Source: Pseudomonadota bacterium (GTDB lineage Bacteria > Pseudomonadota > Alphaproteobacteria > Thalassobaculales > Thalassobaculaceae). Taken from it: a stretch of 7,480 bases of DNA. This document shows positions 1 through 7,300 of the stretch, one piece after another. Below the pieces are notes generated by a model. It had not been told where the DNA came from and did not search any database. It saw nothing but the letters and a program-made list of their open reading frames with translations. The position numbers and the translations under genes were made by a program. Within the stretch, counting starts at the first letter, position 1; every line of letters starts with the position of its first letter. The stretch is taken from assembly GCA_027623845.1 (NCBI GenBank), contig JAQBUJ010000140.1, positions 1 through 7,480 on the forward strand, written 5' to 3'.

Positions 1-20
1 GCTGTAGCTAAGGCGGTCGC

Positions 21-59
21 CGCGGGGATGGTTAGGGGCCATGTCTAACCATCACCGCG
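21..59 (-). terminator. candidate terminator-like hairpin behind the GMC gene
   Basis: A 15-bp inverted repeat with one mismatch: the left arm CGCGGGGATGGTTAG at 21-35 pairs with the right arm at 45-59 (CTAACCATCACCGCG) across a 9-base loop. Only G26/A54 fails to pair. It lies about 47 bases past the GMC stop codon in the direction of that transcript. There is no T run after the stem on either strand, so it is not a classical intrinsic terminator. It could instead protect the mRNA 3' end, bind a protein, or belong to an intergenic repeat family. Confidence 0.4.
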
Positions 60-62
60 CGC

Positions 63-77
63 CGCCACCTGGTGGCG
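63..77. repeat. short perfect palindrome in the GMC 3' region
   Basis: CGCCACCTGGTGGCG is a perfect 7-bp inverted repeat around a single central base; as RNA it would fold as a 6-bp GC-rich stem with a 3-base loop. It lies about 29 bases beyond the GMC stop codon, directly before the larger hairpin at 21-59. On the plus strand it is followed only by TTT and then GG, so terminator activity in that direction is weakly supported. It may work together with the larger stem in ending or stabilising the flavoenzyme transcript, or be a dyadic protein-binding site. Confidence 0.4.
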
Positions 78-105
78 TTTGGAAAAGGCTCGCTCGCCCG
101 CCGCT

Positions 106-1812
106 TCAATGCCCGGCTAAAATCGCGTCGGAAATTTTCTCCGCTGTCATCAGCACCGGGAAGTTGGTGTTGGCGCAGGGCACCACCGGAAACACCGAGG
201 CGTCGCAGACCCGCAGACCGTCGATCCCCTTGACCCGGCCGGCGGTATCGACGACCGACATCGGGTCATCCTTGCGGCCCATGCGGCAAGAACAGGAAGC
301 GTGCCAGACACCGACGGCGCCCTTGCGCACGAACTCCTCCATTTTCTCCTCGCTCTCCAGCACATCCTGCATCGAGTAGGCATCGACGACGAACTTATCC
401 ATCAGGAATTTGCGCAACGGTTTTGGGCCGTCGAGCAATTTGGCGGCCAGACCGGTAAACAGCTGGTTGATGGTGTTTTTGGTGCCGAACTGACGCACCT
501 TGTCGCCCCAAACCGCTGGGAAGGCGGCGCTGGAGACTTTGGCCATCTCGGGGTGCTCGTGCAGCTTGGCCATCAGGCGCACCCCATCCATCAGGCGATC
601 TAGGTCACGCTTGTCGGAAAGAAGATTGAAATCGACGCTCGGCTCGTCGCGCCAATTCGGGCTGTTCAGCTTAACCTCGCCGGTTTCCGAATAGGTTTTG
701 TTGACGAAAATGATCATCGAGCCGAATTGTTTGCCGACATCGTGCCAGAAGGATTTGCTGGCCCCGGCGACGAACATGTCGCCTTGCCGGGCGTTCTCGA
801 TTTGCGAGGTGTAGCGCAAACCAACCATCAAATGACGGCGGGTATAATCCCCCATCCGGGCAAAAGGCTCCAGGAACGCGGCGACGGCGATCGAGGGGTG
901 ATCCATCAAGCGCTGACCAACACCGGGCAGGTTGTTGCGGATCTCTATGCCCATATCGTGCAAATGTCCCTCCGGACCGATACCGGCCCGCATCAGATGC
1001 GCCGGGGAGTGGATCGCGCCGGAAGACAGGATCACCTCATTGGCCCGGAACTCGATCTCCTTGCCCTCGACCCTGGCTTTCACCCCGACACATTTCGAGC
1101 CCTCGAATAGCAATTCGGTGACCTGGGTAAAGGTGGAGATATGCAGGTTGTCGCGCATCCTGGTGCCGGGATCGAGATAACCGATCGCCGCCGAGACCCG
1201 CCGCTCGAAGGCGTTGGAGATGGTGATCGGGAAATGGCCATCGACAAACTCGCCATTCTGGTCGGGGATATAGTCGAAGCCCATTTCCTTATAGACCTCG
1301 GAAATCGCCTTGGCGTGCTCACTCCACAGGTCCGGGAAAATCCGCCGGACGGGAATGCGGCCCTCCTTGCCGTGCAAGGGGCCCTCGAAATCCATATCCC
1401 GCTCGACCTTCTTGAAATAGGGCAGCACGCTGTCCCAGTTCCAGCCGTCGGCGCCGCGCTCCTCCCATTCATCGTAATCGCTCGGCGCCCCGCGATTGGC
1501 CATCTGGCCGTTGATCGAGGATCCGCCCCCGAGGATCCGCGCTTGCTCGTAAACCCGGGCCGGCGGGCGCTTCGCCTCGGGATTATTGTGCGAGATCACC
1601 TCGGTGGTGACCCGAAGATCGGTCCAGGTGAAATTCGGGTTGAGATAGGCAAGACCGGGATAGCTATCGAGAACCTCTTCCGGCACCTTGCCATGCGGGG
1701 TGTCCTGCCCGGCCTCGCATAGCAGCACCTGGTTCGAGCTTTTCGCCGACAGTCGATTGGCGAGCACCGACCCGGCGGAACCGCCGCCAACGATGATATA
1801 ATCGTAAATCAT
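106..1812 (-). CDS. GMC-family FAD-dependent oxidoreductase (choline/alcohol dehydrogenase type)
   Basis: The 568-aa product should use FAD to oxidise an alcohol group to an aldehyde or ketone, probably in the cytoplasm, since no signal peptide is seen. The N-terminus carries the FAD-binding Rossmann motif (GGGSAG at residues 9-14, then an acidic residue, E33, in LLCEAG). GMC signature 1 is at 91-108 (ARILGGGSSIN core). A relaxed GMC signature 2 lies at 263-280 (SSGAIHSP...AGIGP). The C-terminal catalytic pair is recognisable: H504 in VWHASCSCRMG and N548 in CANTNFP, the His/Asn arrangement known from choline oxidase and BetA-like enzymes. Length is normal for the family. I chose the ATG at 1812 because the Rossmann fold begins directly after it and a GGGGGAAAG purine stretch lies at 1816-1824; a longer reading to a TTG at 1995 would run into the upstream gene. 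It lies 55 bp downstream of the flavin monooxygenase gene, so the two are probably co-transcribed. The substrate cannot be told from sequence. The family call is firm. Confidence 0.93.
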   Translation of the reverse strand: MIYDYIIVGGGSAGSVLANRLSAKSSNQVLLCEAGQDTPHGKVPEEVLDSYPGLAYLNPNFTWTDLRVTTEVISHNNPEAKRPPARVYEQARILGGGSSINGQMANRGAPSDYDEWEERGADGWNWDSVLPYFKKVERDMDFEGPLHGKEGRIPVRRIFPDLWSEHAKAISEVYKEMGFDYIPDQNGEFVDGHFPITISNAFERRVSAAIGYLDPGTRMRDNLHISTFTQVTELLFEGSKCVGVKARVEGKEIEFRANEVILSSGAIHSPAHLMRAGIGPEGHLHDMGIEIRNNLPGVGQRLMDHPSIAVAAFLEPFARMGDYTRRHLMVGLRYTSQIENARQGDMFVAGASKSFWHDVGKQFGSMIIFVNKTYSETGEVKLNSPNWRDEPSVDFNLLSDKRDLDRLMDGVRLMAKLHEHPEMAKVSSAAFPAVWGDKVRQFGTKNTINQLFTGLAAKLLDGPKPLRKFLMDKFVVDAYSMQDVLESEEKMEEFVRKGAVGVWHASCSCRMGRKDDPMSVVDTAGRVKGIDGLRVCDASVFPVVPCANTNFPVLMTAEKISDAILAGH

Positions 1813-1867
1813 TGTCTTTCCCCCACGGTCGCCGTTACGCGGCGATCCTTCATTTGGCCTTGTGGCG

Positions 1868-3061
1868 TCACGCCCGTACCCCCGGGCCGCCCGCCGGTGT
1901 CCGCAACCCAGCCGCATGCATGAGCGGCCACACCGCCTCACGGAAATAGGCAAGGTCCGGTAGAAAATCGTAGAAATTGATCTGCACCCCGTCAACGCCG
2001 GCTGCTTTCAACCGCACCATCCACTCGACGATCCGCTGCGGCGAGCCAACGAGGTGAACATTGCCGCCGATCGCCCAGTTTTCCGGGCTATGGCCCTTCC
2101 AAGAAGACTGGTCGCCGCCCATGAAGTCCGCGACGAAATTTCCCACGGCCTGTTCATCGCGCTCAGCCAGGATGCGGTCGCGCCATTCCCAGGCTTCTTT
2201 GTCGGTCGGTCGGCAGATCACATGCGGGTTGATCATCACGCGAATATCGCGCCCCTTGGCCTGGGCGCTTTGCTTGATCCGGGCGATATGATCCGGCAGT
2301 GATTCACAGGCTTTTTCGGGGTCGGCGCCGGTTGGCGATGTCGAAAAGATCAGATCCGAATGGCTGGTCGCATAGTCGAGCCCGGCGCCCGAGGATGCGG
2401 CGTTGACCAGCACCGGCAGGCCGTTCACCGGCTTCGGCGCGACAAAGGCTTTCTCGGTCGACCACCACCGGCCGTCGAAATCCAGGTCTTCGTCGCTGGT
2501 CCACAATTGCTTCAGAAGTTCGGTGAACTCCGTCGCCCTGGCATAACGTTCGTCCCGCTCGATCTTCGGCAGGCCGAACATCCGCGGCTCCTTGTCTTTA
2601 TAGCCGGTGACCACGTTGATGCCCCAGCGCCCGCGCGCGATATGGTCGATCACCGCGCCATATTTGGCGATATGCAAGGGGTGCCAGCCGTAGAGGATAT
2701 GCACGGTGGAAATCAGCAAGATGTTGCGGGTGAGCGGCGCCAGGCCGGCCGAGGCGATGAACGGGTCCAACGTATTCTCGCGAAATTTGATATCGCCGCC
2801 GTAACCGCCCTTGCCCAGCCATTGAGCCAACGCGAAAACCAGATCAAAGCCCATCTCTTCGGCCTGGATCGCACATTCCGCGTTATAGGCGAAACTCCAG
2901 TCGGTTCCGCGCGGCGCTTTGGACGGCGACCAGGCGCCTTGCTGGTGTGGCAGAAACAGGCCAACCATCAGCGGTTGACGCAAGGCGCGCTCGATCGACG
3001 TCAAGCCGTCGATGGCGGCCAAATCCGGGGCCGTGCTGATGCGTGGTGCCAGGGCGTTCAT
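1868..3061 (-). CDS. LLM-class flavin-dependent monooxygenase, RutA/SsuD/SfnG-like
   Basis: The 397-aa product resembles two-component flavin monooxygenases that use reduced FMN from a partner reductase to oxygenate a small organic molecule (pyrimidines for RutA, alkanesulfonates for SsuD, dimethylsulfone for SfnG). The TIM-barrel family pattern is visible in order: VGLFLPHQQGAW at 33-44, AEEMGFDLVFAL at 67-78, GYGGDIKF at 87-93, AGLAPLTRNI at 105-114, RGRWGINVVTGYKDKE at 143-158, ERDERYARATEF at 168-179, and near the end HLVGSPQRIVEWM then GVDGVQINFYDFLPD at 355-369. From memory the layout is closest to RutA, with the DERY segment also typical of SfnG. I chose the ATG at 3061, with a GGATAGG stretch 6 bases upstream. 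A GTG at 3145 in frame would add 28 residues of basic, unconserved sequence. It is first in the minus-strand unit with the GMC gene. No flavin reductase gene is in the window, so the FMNH2 supplier must be encoded elsewhere. Family is confident, substrate unknown. Confidence 0.9.
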   Translation of the reverse strand: MNALAPRISTAPDLAAIDGLTSIERALRQPLMVGLFLPHQQGAWSPSKAPRGTDWSFAYNAECAIQAEEMGFDLVFALAQWLGKGGYGGDIKFRENTLDPFIASAGLAPLTRNILLISTVHILYGWHPLHIAKYGAVIDHIARGRWGINVVTGYKDKEPRMFGLPKIERDERYARATEFTELLKQLWTSDEDLDFDGRWWSTEKAFVAPKPVNGLPVLVNAASSGAGLDYATSHSDLIFSTSPTGADPEKACESLPDHIARIKQSAQAKGRDIRVMINPHVICRPTDKEAWEWRDRILAERDEQAVGNFVADFMGGDQSSWKGHSPENWAIGGNVHLVGSPQRIVEWMVRLKAAGVDGVQINFYDFLPDLAYFREAVWPLMHAAGLRTPAGGPGVRA

Positions 3062-3230
3062 ACCGCGCCTATCCGCGAAAGCGTCAGGAGCCCCTATCTT
3101 CCGCGCCGCCCTAACCTGCCGCAAGACCCGTGGCTGGCGTATCACCGTTGGATAGCCCGGCGTTCGGCACTATCATTGCCCGGATGACCGCCAAATTTCC
3201 AGCGAACGACCGACGGAACGGTGCCCTAAG
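3062..3230. other. divergent intergenic region between flavoenzyme unit and efflux operon
   Basis: This 169-bp gap separates the two divergent start codons and must hold the signals for both units. It contains the right-facing candidate promoter, the mini-ORF, and the GGATAGG stretch (minus strand, 3068-3074) before the monooxygenase start. A CCCTAACC octamer is at 3109-3116. I see no long, clean inverted repeat that would name a TetR-, MarR- or LysR-type operator, and no riboswitch-like fold is recognisable by eye. Confidence 0.7.
3148..3176 (+). promoter_or_regulatory. candidate sigma-70-type promoter for the efflux operon
   Basis: TTGGAT at 3148-3153 and TATCAT at 3171-3176 are separated by exactly 17 bases, the ideal spacing. 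The -10 box matches the TATAAT consensus at five of six positions; the -35 box matches only at its TTG. Transcription would begin near 3182-3184, giving a leader of about 48 bases before the adaptor start. It sits in the divergent intergenic region, so it also lies upstream of the flavin monooxygenase on the other strand. I could not find an equally good promoter facing left. This is a pattern match only; in GC-rich genomes such matches also arise by chance. Confidence 0.35.
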
Positions 3231-3234
3231 ATGA
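3184..3234 (+). CDS. possible 16-codon leader ORF overlapping the adaptor start
   Basis: An ATG at 3184 opens a 16-codon frame (MTAKFPANDRRNGALR) whose TGA at 3232-3234 overlaps the adaptor's ATG at 3231 as ATGA. This is the same junction as between adaptor and permease. The peptide has no recognisable domain and no obvious run of one amino acid, so it does not look like an amino-acid attenuator. Its role, if translated, would be to deliver ribosomes to the adaptor start, which has only a weak ribosome-binding site of its own. The predicted transcription start falls about at its ATG, so translation would have to be nearly leaderless. It may equally be chance; I list it as a tentative reading. 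Confidence 0.25.
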   Translation: MTAKFPANDRRNGALR

Positions 3235-4349
3235 CCTTGCTCCGACAGCTACTCATCATAGGGCTGATCGCCGCCGTCGCTGCTGGAGCCTGGACCTATC
3301 TCGGGTCGGTCCTCGGCTCTGCCGAGATTGGAGCCGGCAAACGGAACGGCAAGAAGCCACCGGCGATCGTGGTCGTGCAGGAGGTCGCCAGCGCTCATGA
3401 GAAAATTCGCGTCCGGGTCGTTGGCACCGCTCGCGCACTCCGCTCGGCGACCCTGCATTCGGCGTCGGCGGGCGAGATCATCCGGATCAATTTCACCGCC
3501 GACCAGCAAGTCACCGGTGGCGCCGTCCTTCTGGAACTCGATAGCGAGGCCGAACAACTTGCTGTCGATCTGGCCCGGATCAGACTGGATGATAGCCGCC
3601 GGACCTTTGAGCGGCTGCGCCGGCTGAAATCCAGCGGGGCGGTCGCAAACTCAACCCATGACGACGCGCAAAGCGCCCTGAAAGCCACCCGCATTGAGTT
3701 GAAGCGGGCCGAGGTAAACCTCGCCGACCGACACGTGGTGGCCCCGTTCAGCGGGCGCATCGGGCTGACCGAGCTTGATGTCGGGGACCGGGTCGATACC
3801 GACAGCGCCATCGCCTCGCTTGACCAGCGCGAGGCCCTGCTGGTGCGCTTCGAAGTGCCCGAGGCGCTGCTCGGTCGTATCGGCAAAGGCGACAAGGTCC
3901 GGGTGACCCCTTGGTCGGATCGCACCATCGTCGCCGAAGGATCGGTCTTTGATGTCGGCAGCCGGGTCAACGAGCAGACCCGAACCTTTCTAGTGCGCGC
4001 CCGGATCGCCAATCCAAACGATGCGTTGCGACCGGGCATGAGTTTTCGAGTCGCCTCCGACGTTATCGGCCAAGCCTATCCGGTGGTCCCGGAAATTGCC
4101 GTGCAATGGGGCGGCGGCGGCTCTTTCCTTTGGCTGATCCGCGACGGCAAGGCGCATCATGTAGAGGCGACGATCGTGCAACGCCAGGAGGCCGACATCC
4201 TGGTTGACGCGGCCATTTTACCCGGCGACCTGGTGGTCGTCGAAGGCTTCCACCGAATGCGTGATGGCCGGGAGGTTTCCTTCACCAAAGCCACGCTTGG
4301 CGACAAAACCACGCTGGGCGACAAAGCAAAAGCGAAGACCGGATCATGA
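3231..4349 (+). CDS. RND efflux periplasmic adaptor subunit (HlyD/AcrA membrane fusion protein)
   Basis: The 372-aa adaptor should bridge the inner-membrane RND pump encoded next to it and an outer-membrane TolC-type channel. Residues 5-24 form a hydrophobic N-terminal segment acting as anchor or uncleaved signal. I see no cysteine in the protein, so it is not a lipoprotein, unlike AcrA. The two half-lipoyl motifs are at about 74-104 (LHSASAGEI...LLELDSE) and 166-199 (VVAPFSGRIGL...DVGDRVDTD). They flank a fairly short coiled-coil hairpin (about 105-165, rich in R, L, E and A). A beta-barrel follows at 200-275, ending in the typical TRTFLVRARIANPNDALRPGMSFRV region, then a membrane-proximal domain to about 350. 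The lysine-rich tail carries a duplicated TLGDK. The start is the ATG at 3231, with only a weak GGAACGG stretch upstream; a 16-codon ORF ends across this start. The stop overlaps the permease start by ATGA, so translation is probably coupled. Role is confident, exported substrate unknown. Confidence 0.94.
   Translation: MTLLRQLLIIGLIAAVAAGAWTYLGSVLGSAEIGAGKRNGKKPPAIVVVQEVASAHEKIRVRVVGTARALRSATLHSASAGEIIRINFTADQQVTGGAVLLELDSEAEQLAVDLARIRLDDSRRTFERLRRLKSSGAVANSTHDDAQSALKATRIELKRAEVNLADRHVVAPFSGRIGLTELDVGDRVDTDSAIASLDQREALLVRFEVPEALLGRIGKGDKVRVTPWSDRTIVAEGSVFDVGSRVNEQTRTFLVRARIANPNDALRPGMSFRVASDVIGQAYPVVPEIAVQWGGGGSFLWLIRDGKAHHVEATIVQRQEADILVDAAILPGDLVVVEGFHRMRDGREVSFTKATLGDKTTLGDKAKAKTGS
4291..4326 (+). 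repeat. in-frame 18-bp tandem duplication at the adaptor C-terminus
   Basis: Two adjacent 18-base units, CCACGCTTGGCGACAAAA (4291-4308) and CCACGCTGGGCGACAAAG (4309-4326), differ at two positions, both silent in the shared residues. They encode TLGDK twice, near the end of the adaptor in its lysine-rich tail just before the permease start. The duplication keeps the frame and does not touch a known functional domain. It looks like a slippage-type duplication that has begun to diverge. Confidence 0.85.
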
Positions 4350-7300
4350 GCGAGCAACGCAACGACCTGGCGTCGCTCAGCGTCCGGCGGCCGCTGCTGG
4401 TGCTGGTGCTGAGCTTGCTGATCGCCCTGGCCGGTCTTGCCGCGTTGGTCGCGGTCGAGGTGCGGGAACTCCCCAATATCGACCGGCCGATCGTCACCGT
4501 GCGCGGGATCTACCAGGGCGCCTCGCCGGAAACCATGGACGCCGCGGTAACCAGTCTGGTCGAGGGAGCCGTTGCCCGGGTCAATGGAGTGAAGGAAATC
4601 CGCTCCTCCAGCGAGGAGAATAATTTCCGCATGCGGGCCGAGTTCTCGCCCAGCACGGATCTGGACATCGCGGCGGCCGATGTTCGCGAGGCGGTCAGTC
4701 GGGTCGAGCAACGCCTGCCGGCCGAGGTCGAGCAATTAACCGTGGTCAAGGCCGACGCGGATTCCAGCCCGATCATGCAGCTCGCCGTTCAGGGACGCGG
4801 CCTCGACGAGGATGAGCTGGCCCGAATTGTCGAAAAAGACATTATCCCTGCCTTGGTCTCGGTCGATGGCGTCGCTGACGTCACTTTGTTCGGCGACCGC
4901 CGGCGGCTGTTGCGCGTGGTTATCGACCCGCTACGGCTCAGTTCCTACCAGCTCACTGTCGGCGATGTCATAGAGGTGCTCAACACAGCCCCCTTCGACA
5001 TCCCGACCGGCAGCTTTGCATCCCGCGATCAGGAATTGCTGGTGCGGGCCGACGCCACGGTGGAAACCGCGCGCGAGGTTGAGGCCATCGTCATCCGCGA
5101 GCCGGTCCGCATCGGCGACGTGGCCGATGTGTTTTTTGGCCCGGAGGACGCCGAATCCTATGTCCGGGTAAACGGAGATCCGGTCATTGGCATCAGTATC
5201 ATCCGACAGGCGCAGTCGAACACGATCAAGATCTCGGACGGGGTGAAACAAGCTGTCGAACGCCTGAACGCGCGTTTCGAGCGGATCGAGATCCTGACTA
5301 TATCCGATGACGCTTTATTCATTCGAGGCTCTATTCGCGAGGTGCTGATCAGCCTCGGTTTGGCGGTGGCCATCGTGATCGCCACGCTCTGGATTTTCCT
5401 CGGCTCGCCCAGCGCCACCCTGGTCCCTTGCGTCGCCATCCCCGTGGCGTTGATTGGATCGGTGGCGGCGATCTGGCTGCTGGGGTTTTCAATTAACATT
5501 CTAACCTTGCTGGCGCTTGTCTTGGCGACCGGCATGATCGTTGATGATTCCATCGTTGTGCTGGAGAATATTCAACGCCGCCGCGCCCAGGGACTGCGGG
5601 CCAAGGCAGCGGCGGTTCTCGGCTCCCGGCAAGTGTTTTTCGCGGTGATTGCGACGACCTTGACCTTGATATCGGTTTTCGTGCCAATCTCGTTCCTGCC
5701 CAGCACCGCCGGCCGATTGTTCCGTGAATTCGGCTTTGTATTGGCCGTATCGGTGGCGATCTCATCCTTCGTCGCGCTCACCCTGGTGCCGGCCTTGGCT
5801 GCGCGATTGGGCGAACCGAAGCCCCCCAGCCCTGGCATCCGGGCGGCGATCGTTTGGGCCGGCGCCCGGCTTGCCGCGCTTTATGCCGTCACCTTGCGCT
5901 GGGCCCTGGCGGCGCCGTTGATCATTTGCGCCGGCGCGATTGTCCTGGCCGCCGGAGCTTGGCTGATTTTCGGCACCCTGAAGCAGGAGCTGGTGCCGTC
6001 GGAGGATCGGGGGAAATTCACCGTCTTCGGCACCGGTCCAGACGGTGTCGGTCTGGCCTATAGCGACCGCCAGGCGGACCAGATCGAGGCGATCCTGCAG
6101 CCCTATGTCGAGAGCGGCGAGATCACCACATTGTTCAACTTCGTCGGTCGTTATGATTTGAACCGTGTGTTCATCTACACGACGCTGGCCCCGTGGGACC
6201 AGCGGGAGCGTTCCCAGCAGGCGATCATCCGCGAACTAAGGGGCAAGATGGCCCAAGTGCCGGGGATGCGCGTCCGCGTGTTCAGCCGCAACAGTCTGCG
6301 GCTGCACAGCACGGCGGGCGGTCTGGAAGTGGCGCTGATCGGCAACGACTATCTGCATCTCTACGACGTGGCGATCAAACTTGCCGAGGCGATCGAGGAT
6401 CGATTGCCGAAACTTTCCGATATCCGGGTCTCCTACCAACCGACACAGCCGCAGCTTTCGGTCAAGATCGACCGCCGCCGCGCCTCGGATCTGGGGATAC
6501 CGCTTGCGGATCTGGCCTCGACCTTGCGGGTGATGATCGACGGCGATGAGCTGGGCGACCTCAACATCAAGGACGAGGCCATACCGATCATGCTGGAGGC
6601 CAAGGCCGGGGCGATCAGTGACCCGACCGATTTGGTTAATCTGTATGTTCGCACCCGCGCCGGCGATCTGGTGCCGTTATCCAGTCTGGTCTCGCTGCAC
6701 GAAGAAGGTGTCGCGGCGGAGCTTGACCGGCATGTCCAACGCCGCGCCGTCGAGCTTGATGCCGATATCGGCGACGGCTACGACCTGAAAACAGCGATTA
6801 CCGCGGTTCAGGCGCTTGCCCGAGAGGTCTTGCCGGAGGACGTTGAGATGATCCTGCTGGGCGAGGCCGAGGCGCTGGAAGAGGCAGAGCGGGACGTCGC
6901 GATTACTTACGGCATCGCCGTCCTTGTGGTGTTTTTGGTGCTGGCCGCCCAATTCGAAAGCCTGACCAGCGCCGCGATCATCGTCGTCACCGTGCCGTTC
7001 GGGATCGCGGCGGCGATCTATGCGTTGCTGCTGACCGGAACCAGCTTGAACATCTATTCGCAGATCGGCCTTGTCATGATGATCGGGCTGATGGCCAAGA
7101 ACGGTATCCTGGTCGTCGAGTTCGCCGATCAACTGCGCGACCGGGGTTTATCCGTGCGCGAGGCGATAGAGCGTTCCGCCACCGTGCGTCTGCGACCAAT
7201 CGCGATGACGATGATCTCGACCATCCTCGGCGGGTTACCACTGATCCTAAGCAGCGGCGCCGGCGCCGAAGCGCGCTCGGCGATCGGCTGGGTGGTGTTC

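Noticed and set aside
1141..1722. 193-codon open frame on the plus strand inside the GMC gene
   Set aside because: Antisense to a clearly conserved gene, no recognisable motif, no separate promoter or ribosome-binding site.
1813..1867. Possible separate promoter or terminator between the two flavoenzyme genes
   Set aside because: Only 55 bp, with no clear -35/-10 pair and no stable stem followed by T; the simplest reading is one transcript.
1813..1995. N-terminal extension of the GMC frame to a TTG at 1995 (629 aa in total)
   Set aside because: The added 61 residues are arginine-rich, show no domain, and overlap the 3' end of the monooxygenase gene; the FAD motif begins right after the ATG at 1812.
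3062..3145. N-terminal extension of the monooxygenase to a GTG at 3145
   Set aside because: The extra 28 residues are basic and unlike the family; the ATG at 3061 has a better purine stretch before it and gives normal length.
2360..3187. 275-codon open frame on the plus strand
   Set aside because: It lies antisense over the monooxygenase gene; its protein has no recognisable family and a shadow-like Arg/Gly/Ala/Pro composition typical of GC-rich DNA.
3395..4039. 214-codon minus-strand frame inside the adaptor gene
   Set aside because: A Ser/Arg-rich translation antisense to conserved adaptor domains; a composition artefact.
4157..4735. 192-codon minus-strand frame across the adaptor-permease junction
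   Set aside because: Antisense to both conserved genes, low-complexity composition, no family resemblance.
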